Source: Syngnathus acus (lineage: Eukaryota; Chordata; Actinopteri; Syngnathiformes; Syngnathidae). Taken from it: a DNA stretch of 64,000 nucleotides. Location: positions 8,522,193 to 8,586,192 of the forward strand of contig NC_051088.1 of NCBI RefSeq assembly GCF_901709675.1, in the 5' to 3' direction. Positions 12,587 through 26,205 of the stretch are shown here, piece by piece (position 1 is the first letter of the stretch; each line of letters opens with the position of its first letter). The notes under the pieces were generated by a model. That model saw only the letters and a program-made list of their open reading frames with translations. It did not search any database and was not told the origin of the DNA. The position numbers and the translations under genes were made by a program.

Positions 12587-12595
12587 CTGGACATC

Positions 12596-14740
12596 TTGTA
12601 TAATCCATCAATTTGTCATTCCCAAATCCCTCTATAATACAAAATAAAAATAACCAGGCATTCAAATAATTCACATAGCCAAAGCACCCAAGTAATAATG
12701 AATAACCTTGCTTAAAGAATAAACAGAAACATTTGGAACAAATCACACAGTCACTAGTCTCAGTAATACACAAGCTTGAATGTATGCTGCAAGGAACATT
12801 TTTAATGAATGGTTCACATTTTTAACAAATCGAAGAGAAAGCGAGGCTGAGATTTTTTGGCCTTAGCACTGGCTTGCATTCTACAAAATGCAATTCTTGT
12901 TTAAAGTGCTTAAAAATGATTACTGTATGCTTTTGTGTGCCGCAGTCAAAAAAACCATTTAATTGACGTTTTTCAACAACACCCTAACTTGGATTTACAC
13001 CGCCATATGATGCTGTAGCACACCTTGACCCATATGAATGGCCACCAGAGGTCAGCATTGCTTTCTCTTTCACGTAATTTCTAACTGTCTGAGCTCAAAG
13101 TGATTTAGCACTTCCGAGCCCCAGAGTTAGGGTAGATGGGGGGTCTGGGGCTGTCTTAATGAGGAGAAAGAGTGACAGGAGGATAACCGGAAGAAAGACA
13201 ATAAAATGACTGACAGATGGGAAGGGGGTGGGCGAGAGACTTCAACATTGTGATTCACGACTGTTCGGGGAGTCACAAGATTAAAATTGAAATGCCTGAT
13301 TTAATTTGTGTTACATTCACAGTCACTGTGTTTCATTATCTGTGCGTCATAACCATCAGGAGGAAAGCTATGGGCGCGCTCGTCTCATAGTGAACTTTTA
13401 GTTATGCGCTAAATCTTTACTTGAATAGATGCTGTTGAAAATGATTATTTCATTGCCCTTTTCTCTATGAAGCCCAAAATCTAATACCACGACAATTATG
13501 ACAAAGATGCACAAAATTATGAACAGTACCTCTTAGACGAACCTCAAAAAGTCTTCTCGTAACACCACATGTACTTGCCAACCTTTTGGAGTCAGCATTT
13601 ATCATGCATTAGATCCAAAGAAAGAAAGTATAAGCCAAATAATGTCATGAAGTGGAATCCATGTGGTTATTTAGGCACTGACAATGTTTTGGCAGATTTC
13701 AAAAACAATGAGGTGTCGTCTAGAGACTCAAGACCGAGTTGTGTGTGAAGTAGAGATCAGCAGTGTCACAAAGGCGACTATGCAGCAGAGATCTCATCCA
13801 ACCTCCTTTTGGACTTCCCCCAGTTTTTGTCTTCCCTTTGCTGCATGTCTACTTCGTTATCCCAATCTCAGAACACCATGTTCACCTACAACTTGAATGT
13901 TTCATTTCCTCTCTTCAAGCTTCAACACTCTCCCACACTCACTTACAGCATAAAATATTTTTATTTCAGGAATCATTTTTGTGTGTGTGTGTGAATTACA
14001 GTAAAATGACTACAGCTCTAATCAGAGGATAAGTAGCAGGCGACATGGCAGGTGTTTGAGGGGAGATAAGGGGAGGACCATTGTGAGACTGTGCCTCACT
14101 TCCATTTAAATGTTTTGGAGCTTTGACTTCCTTGTTTGATTTGTTACCTGCAGCGTTCCCGTGAGCTGTCAGCGGGCAGATAGTGAGAGTTTTTCTTCAT
14201 GCCATTTCCTCGGCTACCACACTTTTGCTGTCCTTTGTGTTTTGATGTTCGAGGTTAGATGCTGGGCACGTCTCCATGGTGTGACTCGTGATGAGTGCTT
14301 GGCAGTGCACAGGTTCATTATTAGATCACAAAGTATCCTGGTGAAAACGGGTTCAAAGACATGTAAAATGAAATGCTACGGATTGGGCGCACATGTAGTG
14401 TCTATGCCTACACTCTTGCGTCTTTATATTGATATATAAAATGTACTACACCCACAGTGACACACGCGCACAACGCAACAGTACACCCACGTGTCTCAGG
14501 AGGCAGTTGTTAATTAGATCGCTGTGGTGTTCAGCTTCAGCTGGTCTTCCAGAGAAGTTCTAGTCAATGTGTGCATGTTTGATTTTAAACTCAAGCTCTC
14601 TTGCCAATAAATAAGCAGACAATTCTGTGTCTGAGTCTGGTGGTTGCAGCCCTAGTACGTCACATTGTTGTTTTATTCTATTAAAAGTCCAAAGAATTTG
14701 GGAGGACAACTCTTGCGTCCGCCATTTCTTCGCTATCCAG
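12596..14740. other. No gene seen
   Basis: Unique DNA. The 13090-13400 part has mixed composition with gcgcgctcgtc near its end, but no frame or repeat that I recognise. A short GT run occurs at about 13979-13992. Open frames at 13684-14032 in three plus-strand frames overlap one another and have no domain character. Confidence 0.5.
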
Positions 14741-14860
14741 CCCGCCCGCCCGCCCGTCCGTCCGTCCGTCCGTCCGTCCGTCCGTCCGTCCGTCCGTCCG
14801 TCCATCCATCCATCCATCCATCCATCCATCCATCCATCCATCCATCCATCCATCCATCCA
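14741..14860. repeat. Graded tetranucleotide array CCGC, CCGT, CCAT
   Basis: Four-base units change in blocks along the array: about three CCGC units, then about 11 CCGT, then about 15 CCAT. Each step is a single transition at or next to a CpG. Read on the minus strand the last block is (GGAT)n, the same unit as the tail of the local SINE, but no SINE body adjoins it. Reading frames through it are simple Asp-Gly-Trp-Met or Pro-Ser-Ile-His repeats, not genes. Confidence 0.95.
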
Positions 14861-16029
14861 AATTCAATATTTTTGACTGTTGGCCACTCCCTGTTGCAAT
14901 TAGGCTCAATAGAGTGACACCCACAATTATGCACAGTGCTGGGATACAAATAATTTGGGGCTTGATTGCATAAACACACATATGCAGCACATACTGACAC
15001 ATTTTAGAAAAACTTTTCCGAACCAGTTGACAGTGACGCTGCTAACAAACAAATCATGAGTTTGCAGTGTTAATACAACACACATGTCCCTTTGTCTCCA
15101 CCTCGCATTCTTTTTAATCCTGCTCGCACAAAGACAACCGTTTGTTTTTCTCACTGCCAGGCATTCCTGATCTGCTGGCACTAATTGACACTCTCGACTT
15201 GTTTGGAGTCAGAGAGAAAGCAAACATGCCGTAAAGCCGTCACAATCAAACAACGCTCCCTTTGCCCTCTGACAATTTATTAAAAAGAAAAAAAGCACGT
15301 CTTCACCGGGAGGCGCAGGCTCAAGACTTTTCTGATGCGATTACTGTTTGATATTTTGTCTTGTGTTTCAGGGAGCTTGTTTGTGTGCATGTTCTTTACA
15401 ATTTAATCCTCCCTCGGCTGTAAGCGGTTGTGCGCAGACGTCGGTGCGCATGTGTGCACCAGTTACAGGTCCCTTCTGTACTAACCCCAAAAAGTCATCA
15501 TCACTAAGGCAGCTTCTCCCAATGACGAAGAGCCAGATTTGGTTCCACACCACCAGTCTTTTGCTTCATTCTCTTAATCTCATCTCTTTCCCATCTCCAC
15601 CTCTAGCTCTTCTCTCCATCTCCTCCACTCCACACATCCAGCTCTCACTCTCACGCACCATGTTGGTCTTGTTTTATTCCTGTGAAGAAATGTTCATCAG
15701 AGAGTTTCCACAATTTCTCATATGGTCGGGGGAAAACGAGGAGCCTCTATGATGCCAGATGATGCCTTTATAGCTCCCCCTCCCTTCACACAGAGTTACA
15801 GTAAACTTTCATAGAAGTAGTCTGGAGTTACGTGAAGATCTCACTGGGGAGGGCTGTTCAGTGGAGGATTATCAAAGCGAGATGTTTCAAATAAATATAT
15901 GATTACAGCTAGAATTTACACGCATACAGAAACTTGAAACCTCTCTTAGATGAGACGGCATACATTGTGCTCAAACAAGACAGTCTCATAGAGAATAAAG
16001 AGGACATTTCTGATGGGCCCGTTGATAAT
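14861..16029. other. No supported gene; one long frame with acceptor-like start
   Basis: A 134-codon plus-strand frame covers 15348-15752. It begins just before a good-looking splice acceptor (ttgtcttgtgtttcag at about 15356-15371), but its product is a low-complexity Ser/Leu/Pro sequence with no recognisable family. I do not call it a gene. Nothing else is seen. Confidence 0.45.
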
Positions 16030-16215
16030 CAGTGGGTGGTTGAACGGATGGATGCATGGGAAATTGGTGGTTGGTTGGATGGATCGATGGATGAATGGCA
16101 AATTGATGCTTAGGTGTGCGGAAGGATGAATGTTGAATAGGTGTATTGAGAAACATTCTTAAGAACACTGATGGATGTCAAATGATGGCTGATTAAATTG
16201 ATGGATTAGCGGGTG
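16030..16215. repeat. Degenerate GGAT/GATG-rich simple repeat
   Basis: Many ggatgg, gatggatg and ggttgg motifs are scattered through otherwise random sequence, as in an old decayed tetranucleotide array of the (GGAT)n kind. Confidence 0.7.
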
Positions 16216-17115
16216 AGTGAAAATTGATCTTTTGTTGGCTCGCTGACAGTTGGTGAGATGCTCTCTCAGCTTGTTACTGTAACCGAATCCTGATTAAAAT
16301 CTAATAAATGTTGCACAAAGACCAGACAAAGATTTTGTGGCTCACGCTTTATAATTCACTGTTTCTTTGTGGCTTGCTGCAATGCTTTTCATTATAATTC
16401 AGTGTGACCTTCCTTCCAATCACTCTTTTCAAACTCTTCCATTTTCTATCATTTTCACAAGCATGAAGAGTTGCTTCTCCAACATTGTACCGCAATTGAT
16501 TTGCCGCCTTCATCATGCTCGGCACACATACGTGCACACGAATACAAACGCACACACAGTTTTTGCATTTGCTTTGGCTTCCTTCAGATGCTTTGATGAG
16601 TGGATTTTTAATGTGGTGAAAGCATTCATTTGCAGCGGAACATTAAAAGGGTGTGTGGGATGGGGCAACAAGACAGGACTGCTTATCTTTTGTTTATCGC
16701 CTTCACAGTGAGAAGTGAAAGTGAAATATCACTCAGGTTTCATTTGTTCGAAAGCTTGAACAGCCGTTGAGTGTTTGCAATTAGCTGTCAATTATCAGCG
16801 CTGTTGTTTCACCATCTGTCCACAAACAGCATCTTCTCGCCTCGTATAGGCAGATGCTGATGCGACACAATGTGGTAATTTCCTGCGCTGCCAGACAAAC
16901 CCAATTCCAATGAAAATGGGAGGTTGTGTAAAAAGTAAACAAAAATAGAATGCATTGATTTGCAAATCCTATTCCTATAATCAGTTGATTACACTACAAG
17001 ATATCTATTGTTCATTAATTTATTCTATGACATGTTACAAAAAGGCTGGGACAAGTGGAATCAAAGAATGGAAAAGTTGAGGTATGCAAAAAAAAAATAC
17101 CCGTTTGGGATATTC
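16216..17115. other. No gene seen
   Basis: Unique DNA. The 16770-16930 part (ttagctgtcaattatcagcg and surrounding blocks) has a complex, non-repetitive composition and could be a conserved noncoding element, without proof. Open frames here are short and unrecognised. Confidence 0.35.
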
Positions 17116-17190
17116 TCAACACCGCTTATTCTGTACAGTTGCTGCAGGTGTTGCTGGAGCCTATACCAGGTGACATCGGGCGAAAGCAGA
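17116..17190 (-). mobile_element. Relic of SINE 3' end
   Basis: The series accgcttattctgtacag, tgctggagcctatacca and gacatcgggcgaaagcaga matches the complement of the SINE 3' region. In the 33.5-kb copy the same places read ctgtaccgctttgtc, gtgctggagcctatccca and gtcattgggcagtaggcag. The rest of the element is gone. Confidence 0.6.
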
Positions 17191-18695
<1,505 letters not shown>

Positions 18696-19019
18696 ACTGG
18701 CAATCGAACATGGGTGAACAGTTCTTTTCCCCCCCACTGCACATGTAACATAACATGTGCCAGAAATGTTGAGAAAGGATGAGGCAAGTAAAGAATGTTA
18801 GGGTCGGGTCTGCCTCTTCTGCAGTTAATTGGCCTGGCTTGTAGCTGGCGACTTGACAGATTGAATTATCAAGCTGCCTCCGATCCCCCTGCGGTACATC
18901 CTGGTTGACTATTAATGATCTGCTATAGTAGCCTCTGCTTTTTCTTCACTGATAATTTCAACTCCTAGCAGAGAACAACTCAGCTGTCTGGCCATTTTTA
19001 TTCTTGCTGCTTTCATTTT
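18696..19019. other. No gene seen
   Basis: A 324-base stretch after the microsatellite. The part 18795-18965 has mixed composition (gcagttaattggcctgg, ctattaatgatctgc) and might be regulatory, but nothing can be confirmed. Confidence 0.3.
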
Positions 19020-19110
19020 ACTCATCCATTTTCTCAACCATTCATCCTGTCCTGCATCACGGGAAGCTGGAGTTTATCCCAGCTAACTCTGAACAAAAAA
19101 TAGACTATAA
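19020..19110 (-). mobile_element. Relic of SINE 3' end
   Basis: The order ctcatccattttctcaac, then catcacgggaagctggag, then tttatcccagctaactctg, then ctataacctgttctggtc follows the complement of the common SINE 3' half (catccattttctg, then gggtcgcgggcgtgctggag, then cctatcccagctgtc, then accctgaaccggttgcc). The head is absent. Confidence 0.65.
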
Positions 19111-22100
19111 CCTGTTCTGGTCATCTCAGTCACAGGGAACTTTTCATTTTCTTGGTAAAAGATGCTTTCAAAGAATAAAATGGAGAATTGCTGTCTTTTA
19201 TCCTTTCTCTGTCACTATGGAATGTAAGAATGAAGTGAGAAGTGAGAAGATAACAAAAGCCACAGATAATGTTTCGGAATGCAATGAACTCATGCATCCT
19301 ATTTAATTTTAAATTTGCCCACTACTTGGCGCTATAATGTATCTCTCAGCTAGCGCAATGCTGCCTTCCCTTCGGGTAACATTATTTTTGTGCACCACCA
19401 CATCTCTCAAGTGCAATGATAACAAGAGTTCACGTTAGTAAAACAGTTTAAACAGCTTTAGTTTGAATTTGTGCCAGTTAAAGCAGGTATGCATGCACAG
19501 GGGCCAGATGAATTACTGAGATTTTTTGTTTATGCTTCTTTTTTTCTTTCTTGCCTTCTTTCTTGCTTGCTTTCTTTGTTAGTAATTGTCTGGTAGAGTG
19601 TACCCGTTCCCCTTTTCCAAGTTTGCATTTCAGGAAAGTGAGGCTGGAATAATAGTGATGATCATACCACCTCCCACTGTGGCTGAAAGCTGGCTGCCTG
19701 CTGACTTCCTGACAACCCCGGCATTACTATGTAATCACTGCTTACCATCTTGTGCACTGGGCAGACATAGAATCACCACATACAGGCACATTTGCTTTCC
19801 AAGATATAAACAAAAATGTACCGATGCATGCATAAAGAGTGACTCAGATGCAGGCACACACTCGCCAGTAATCACACTCTCTCAAACACACGTTCACAGC
19901 TTGCGTTTGTGTGAGGACAAGTGTGAGAGGAAGCAAATGGCAATATCTGTGTATATGTGGTTGCAGGTGTTAAAAAATAAATTGCCAATCATAGGCAACT
20001 TTCCTGAAGATAAGATCCAAAGTCAAGGCTGACTGACTAACTTCAAGATAAATGTGCGGAAAAGTCGAACCTGTGGGAATGAATGAATGAGTGAGGAAGA
20101 AGGAAAATGCCGTTAGAGATAGAATCCAATTCCAATTATATTTCTAGGCTCTTACCTATGACAGATGCCATATATTGTATAACATTTCTACATTGCTAAA
20201 GGCACACAGTTCTCACCTACCTTCACTCAAACTGAGAAAACATCCATTCCATTGTCTCGTAGCCCTTCATGAAACTAAGCACAAACTATTCTGCAACATC
20301 CTTTTCAATTCTGAAAGGTAAATATCCTTGACTCCCGGCATATGTATGCACAAGCACTGGTGCAATTGTATTATATACGTGTCAATTTATATGTTGAAAC
20401 TGTATATGAATATGATCATCCGTGGGGGTACATTTTTTTTCTTTCATTTAAGATACACTTTATGGGTAATCTGATAGTGTAAGGGGTACGGCCACTCCTT
20501 CCCACACACTTTTGAATTGTGCTTAATAATGGCTATTTTAGTATTTTCTCTTCTTTTAAATGTTTCTTTTTTTTTTAAACTTTCTATGAATTTTAACTTG
20601 TGTGTGAGGATGTGTGTAAAATTGTCACAGCTCTGACCATGCAAATTTTTACACACATCCAAAATACCTACTCTACACACTTTTTAATAAATGAGTACCC
20701 TTTCTTTCTGGCTTTATTGGTTAATTGTTTCTGTTGTTGTATATTGCTATTGCCTGAGTATTAATAATCCTGATTCCATTTGTTGTGAGTTTGTTCCCTG
20801 ATTGCCCTGGACTTTGTTAATTTAGTTATTTGTTTTATCTCAGTATCTTGTTTGCATTTTTGTTTGTTTGAAATTAATTTATCTTTTTTTTCAATTACTC
20901 GTGCTCACCGGTCTTGCCTCTCTGCTTCCCTACAGTTGTGCCCTCCTTTTTTGCCACCACCACGCAAACCATGAACCTTGACAAAAACTCAAGTTATTGA
21001 TGCATACAGTATATGATTGAAGTCTTAATATATGAAGTCATAACCATGAATTTGACCAACATTAACTTTGGGGGGCTTAATGCATAGCCCTGAGGTTTTC
21101 CTGTTCACAGAGCTGGTAATTTTATTCTGTTTTGGTCTGCTGGTAAGAAGGCAGGCCCTTTTGATTCTTTGCAATACAGTACTTGTCAGTGTCAGTGGAT
21201 GGGAGTCTACTAAAAAAAAAAAAACATCACTATGGCATACCTGTTGCACCAAATGTTTAAGGCACATTCAAGGGACAGTTATGCGGTGACACAGTTTACC
21301 CATTTACCTTATGAAGCATGACATTGATCCATTGAAGAGCGACTGCTGCTGTGTTCAGAAAGGTCACTCAAAATGTATTATAAATGTAGACCATAGACAG
21401 AGAGTTGTGATAAGTTTATTTGGATATGTCAGATGTAGCCAATAACCTAATGAATTACAACCTTGTCTTGCAACCTAAGAGCTGCATACATTGTGAATTT
21501 AATTGATCCAGAAAGATGTTCAGATTTTCACAAAAGCACAATTTGTGTGGTGCATCATTAATTCTGACTGAAATGTATCGTAGATCAAAATACCTTCGGG
21601 CTGTCATCCAAATATTGGCAGTTTGGATGAATCCTTTTCGGGCTATCAAAGGGTGAAAATTCTCTTTGAAATCTTTATGTCATCACTTGTAAAGTGGTCT
21701 CTTGGTTTTCTGTCCTTTGTGAATGCTGTAGATATACTAGGAGTGGCTTCAATTTAGCATAAACGTCAGACTTTTCTAAATTAAAGCAATATTTGTAGAA
21801 TTTCACTTAAGTACTATTGCGACAAGTTGGCGTTTCCATTGAAGAATGTTTCACTTTTGAGGCGTTCATTGTCATAACATCCCAGCTCGTGAAATGCACT
21901 TCCTGTAAAATCTCAGGAAATGTTGTAGCAAGACCTGCGACGGCGCGAAACCGCATGCGCGCAGTCCGCACGGGGTATTCAACTGGCGGGTGCAGTGTGC
22001 CGCGGTGACCCACGCCTCGGGGCATGGCGGCCCCCAGCCAGGCGCATTTCCCTTGCCGATAGCCTGGAAAGGCTTGAGTTTCCAACCTCACCTTGCAAAA

Positions 22101-22380
22101 CAAATATACAGAGCGCTGCTATCTATATCCACCAGACCGGCCAGCTTTGCGTGACCAACACGGTACTGCTCAATCACCAGGGATCAACATGTCAGAACTG
22201 TTAACCATCACAGGAAACTTAGATGTGGTTGCATGATAATGCAGGTGACTGTGGGCACCAAATCCTTTTTCACCCTCACTATTTACTTGATTTGCCCCAA
22301 TCATACCTTTTTTTTTTTTATCCCCAGATTTAAAAATTTTGGGATACCTCCAATATTTGTTGGAAATGCAGAGTTTTGGA
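19111..22380. other. No gene seen
   Basis: Unique DNA. A CTTT/CTTG-rich patch lies at about 19538-19578. An open frame of 148 codons at 19586-20032 shows no conserved domain, signal or low-complexity bias that would let me name it, and no splice context supports it. I regard it as chance. The CpG-rich patch inside this stretch is listed separately. Confidence 0.45.
21935..22045. other. Small CpG-rich patch
   Basis: In otherwise AT-rich, CpG-poor DNA, about 110 bases hold many CpG sites (gacggcgcgaaaccgc, atgcgcgcagtccgcacgg, gccgcggtgacccacgcctcgg). The gcatgcgc motif resembles part of an NRF1 binding site. Such a patch could be a minor promoter or an unmethylated element. It could equally be a fragment of a recent transposon or retrocopy. 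An open frame on the minus strand (21807-22103) and one on the plus strand have no recognised family. Confidence 0.45.
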
Positions 22381-22425
22381 TTATTATATATATATATTAT
22401 ATATATATATTATTATTATTATATG
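22381..22425. repeat. AT-rich (TA)n/(TTA)n microsatellite
   Basis: Short runs of TA and TAT units follow each other between ggattatta and tatggttg. Confidence 0.9.
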
Positions 22426-24601
22426 GTTGTTAATTTTGCGTTTGTTTGAGGTTAACCACGTAAGCCCCAAGGTTTATAGATCTCGTGTTCAAATCAATCC
22501 TCACTCAGGTGTAAAATTTGACAGTGTGAAAGCTAACAAAATGCTCTGACGAATTGTTCTGGTCCCTTCTAAAACCATTTAACCAAGAGGTAAGGGGCTA
22601 ATTAAGACCTCTTAATTTTCAGACCCTTTACAGCCATGTAACAATATTCAACTTCAATTGCAAACGTCTCTTGGGGGCTTTGTGTTCACTTAAAGATTTT
22701 TCCCCTTGCACAGGGTTGCATCAAAGCACCCACCCATGGACCCTTTTAAAAGCAGACCCCATTACATATTATGCAGTCAGTTCTCAGACCACAGCCAGCA
22801 AGCACCCATGGGACCCTATTACCAGTGACACCACCACTAGGCTCGACTTGCCAAATGACAGACGGAGTGAGCGCATTAGAGCAATGATACAGTGACAAAA
22901 AGCAATGGTCGATACAAAAAATCTAACAAAAAATGACCATTTTATGGTAAAGACAATGAAATTAAAAATAGCAGACCAAGAAAGAAATGAGCATTGTTAT
23001 GGAGAAATAATGATCTCTTACTGTTTTTTGAACATGGATTGATGGACGATGTGTATGATGATTTTTGTGCTTTCCTGTGGAGTTTCCAAGAAATGCCCAT
23101 ATGTTTAAGTCTAATGTCTTTGTTATTTTGTGCTAAAAATTAAATGACATTGATTTTGGCCAAGCCTTGTGGCGGCATGAACGGTAGAATATTTTTTGTT
23201 TTATGTCTGTGTGCTACCATGTGTGTGACTGCACGTCACTGCAAGCAGCAGAAGGGTTTCTCCCTCATACAGTTGTTGAGAAAATCGTTGCCGTGACAGA
23301 TGAGCTGTCGCTATTTTCCTCTGCTCTACAGGGGCACATGTCTGCTCTTGATCTTCGTCTGTTGTCTTTTGCTTCACTGCGTGAAGTGAGTCAATGAGGT
23401 AACGAGCAGCAAACGAGGAGATAAGACCAATTAAACGATGGATGTGATCATGGTAATTATGACGATGACGTTGGTGAGCCACCAGGTCAGAGTCAGGAAG
23501 AGGCAGTTGAATGGATGACACATAAAGTGCTATAAATATATTAATTGGAGTGCTGTGTAGTTAGTAAATGTTGCCAGTGTTGGGCACAGTGTGTGCAGTT
23601 TTGGAGAAGTCACCACTTTAATGAGGAAAAGTTACATAGATTTGACAAGTTTCCCAGCAAGTTTTCCAACTTGCTCATTACAAAAGAGAGGCTGAGTTTG
23701 GCATAGTTAACAGAAACTAAACTTTACACTTACATACCACAGAAAATATGACAATATAGCCGACTAATATGCATACTAGCTTACCGTAATAGTTGCAGAA
23801 TATTCAGGAGCACTAAACAAAGCAAGCAAAAATAATGCTTTTAAGGGAATTGGGGAAGATGCAAGTACCTGTCTTGTCTATTTAACCTTTCATTCGGCAT
23901 TTAACTTTAGAGGTTCTGTTGTCTTTCACTAAAAACCTCCCACTGACTTCAGTGATAACATAGCGGTGAAAAAAACCAAATCAGATAAATAAGCATTTTT
24001 TTTCTATCTGATACAACTGTATGTCCCTTTCAAGACTGGACTCAAGCTTAAAAAATGGTTTGAGAATTGGAGAAAGCAATTTATGAATGTGTGAAAGTAG
24101 ACAGCAAGAACCTCCAGACTTCCAAGTCGCTCTCGTGTGGAGAGGATCTAATAACCATGCCATAAAGTTCAACTGCAGGTGCTATTGCTCCACACAAGAT
24201 TATCATCCCCAAATACACTTTGATAGCAATAACCAACCTCCTTCATCATTTTGTGTTTACTGTCCGTATTGCTTTTGAAGAGACAACTCTCCTGAGAATG
24301 CGCCTGCACTTTTAAGGGGATTTTTTTCAAGTGGCAGTTTTATCGTGGCCTTTCCTTTTTGATCTCACCTGCCATGTGATTGACTGGTGAGTACCCTGCC
24401 TCTCCACCCAAAGTCAGCTTGGATATATCCTTGCTTCTATTTGTGCCACTTTGCAATTCTTTGTGGAACGCAGTTATGTAGCGTTATAGTCATGCTAATT
24501 ATACATACTAATGTACAACAAACCATGATCAAGTGTCATACAAGAAAATTGCCTTTTTTGTTAGCTTGACAAAGCCAAATACCACGTTATTCCCCCAAAT
24601 C
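22426..24601. other. No gene seen
   Basis: Unique DNA. At 22441-22520 the order gtaagccccaaggttt, atctcgtgttcaaatc, cctcactcaggtg hints at a very decayed tRNA-like SINE head, but it is too weak to call. A 106-codon minus-strand frame at 23201-23521 has no recognisable domain. The stretch 23395-23510 is more complex and may be regulatory. Confidence 0.4.
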
Positions 24602-24678
24602 CTTAAAATATGGACTATAAACCGCAGGATTCAGAGTTAATGCAAAAAGTAGCGGCTTATAGTCAGGAAAATATGGTA
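24602..24678. mobile_element. Short palindromic MITE relic, 'ggactataa' type
   Basis: The left side tatggactataaaccgc pairs, as an inverted repeat, with agcggcttatagtcagg and the right end aaaatatggta. The same general design (inverted ends containing ggactataa plus CCG/CGG blocks) appears in the MITEs at 48635-49436 and 57610-57779, though the ends differ, so it is at most a related family. Confidence 0.55.
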
Positions 24679-24969
24679 TGTATGAATAATATGAATAGTA
24701 ATTTCCACCAAATTATGTAAGATTAAATAACATTTTAGTCTAAAGGTCTTGGGAAATTCCAGCAGTGAACTATTCCTTTCTGATGTCGCAAATAGTGATT
24801 TTAATTCGAAGTGCCAGCACAAGGTTGAAGGCTGTGCCACTATTTGTGGAGATGTTGCCCTACATTCTAATAATTCCTTGAAGGCTGTATACATTCCTCA
24901 TATATTATAATCTTGGGGACGTTGAAAATATGTACGTGCATTAGTTTTTCTTGTGTAATGTGCATATTA

Positions 24970-25009
24970 CGCACGCACGCACACACACACACACACACAC
25001 AGACACACA

Positions 25010-25105
<96 letters not shown>
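24970..25105. repeat. (CA)n microsatellite
   Basis: About 135 bases of CA repeat. It begins with gcacgc units and has two agacac interruptions near the left end, then is pure. Cys-Val or Thr-His repeat frames across it are not genes. Confidence 0.97.
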
Positions 25106-25108
<3 letters not shown>

Positions 25109-26149
25109 ACTGTTTCTATTATCAGTGGGACATTTTCCGCTGGTGGTAAAATGACCCTGTTGTCATTCATCTTCATCGCATTCCCTAAGGACAGACCAGG
25201 AAAAGATGACGAAGTTATAGATGGAGCGAGAGAGAAAGTGATGATGAGATACTACAAGGAGAATAAATACAATGTCCAAGAATTTCATAGTGATATAACG
25301 GTATGGCATTGATTTGGGGATGGGGAATTAATAAGATCTTGCCTGCACAATATTATGGCTCATGCTGAAGAGTTATGTAGACATTTGAGCTCTGGCTTAC
25401 AGCTAGCATGTGACAAAAGATGGCAAAACTGGGATGAGTTAAAACAGCATTTACTTGGAAAAAGCTCATTTTCAGGCATAACACAGGCGCATCTTGGGCC
25501 ATTGCTTTCACTCTAAATGGAGTCTTGTCACAAAAAAGTTTTGTGTCTTTCTTCCTCTGTCTTTTATGACGAATCAGTATTTTGTGCCTGTGTATAATGT
25601 TCTTATATCGTACTGAATTCGAAATGATGAAAGCAATACTATGCCACTATGATAACATTTCTATTAGCTTTGAATTCTCTAGATAGTAGGCTGAATGGAG
25701 GCAATAACAAAAGAAGATAGAAAGCAAGGTCATTTCAAATAAGAAAAGATTTGCAACCAGACAGTAATGAGGTAAACCCTAACTACCATTACTAGCACTA
25801 CTACCACTACTCTTTAAATATCTGGACATTGGTAGCCAGAAACAATAATAATACGAATGAATAATGAGCATTAAGATCATCCTGTTGCTTTTCCTTGGCT
25901 CCAGTTGCGGTGCTAGACTTTTATTCCTTGGGGGTTTTCTATCTTAGGGGCAGTCCACAAAATATACATTATATATTTTTTGCAAACCCCAAAAATGTTC
26001 ATGAAAAAGCTGAGGAGCAATTTCAACAATTTCACAAAATGATTTACTTGGTTCAGTCTCTAAGAACAAATCCTTCAATTACATATGTCAGTTGGGACTC
26101 CTGTACCATATGTTTATTGCTGGTGAAATTTCCAGTACTGCTTATCCTT
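25106..26149. other. No gene seen
   Basis: Unique AT-rich DNA. The 88-codon frame at 25895-26161 ends inside a SINE relic and has no recognised domain. No RNA gene or repeat is seen in the rest. Confidence 0.5.
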
Positions 26150-26205
26150 ATAATGTCGTAGGTGTGAGGGAGCCTATCCCAGCTGACTTTGGGTCTGGAC
26201 AGATA
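26150..26205 (-). mobile_element. Relic of SINE 3' end
   Basis: The run gtgagggagcctatcccagc, followed by tgactttgggtctggacag, matches the complement of the SINE segment that reads gtgctggagcctatcccagc in other copies. Only this part survives. Confidence 0.55.

Noticed and set aside
14560-15002. Minus-strand frames of 146 and 89 codons with Met-Asp-Gly-Trp repeats
   Set aside because: They exist only because the GGAT array is open in every frame. Flanking residues have no family character.
15348-15752. 134-codon frame with a splice-acceptor-like start
   Set aside because: The sequence is low-complexity Ser/Leu/Pro, with no known domain and no matching donor. The acceptor alone is weak evidence.
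22441-22520. Possible old tRNA-SINE head
   Set aside because: Only a few scattered motif matches, with no TSD, body or clear boxes. Too weak to list.
24867-25176. Cys-Val and Thr-His repeat frames
   Set aside because: Translation of the CA microsatellite. The same applies to the frames at 54865-55202 and 63414-63817.
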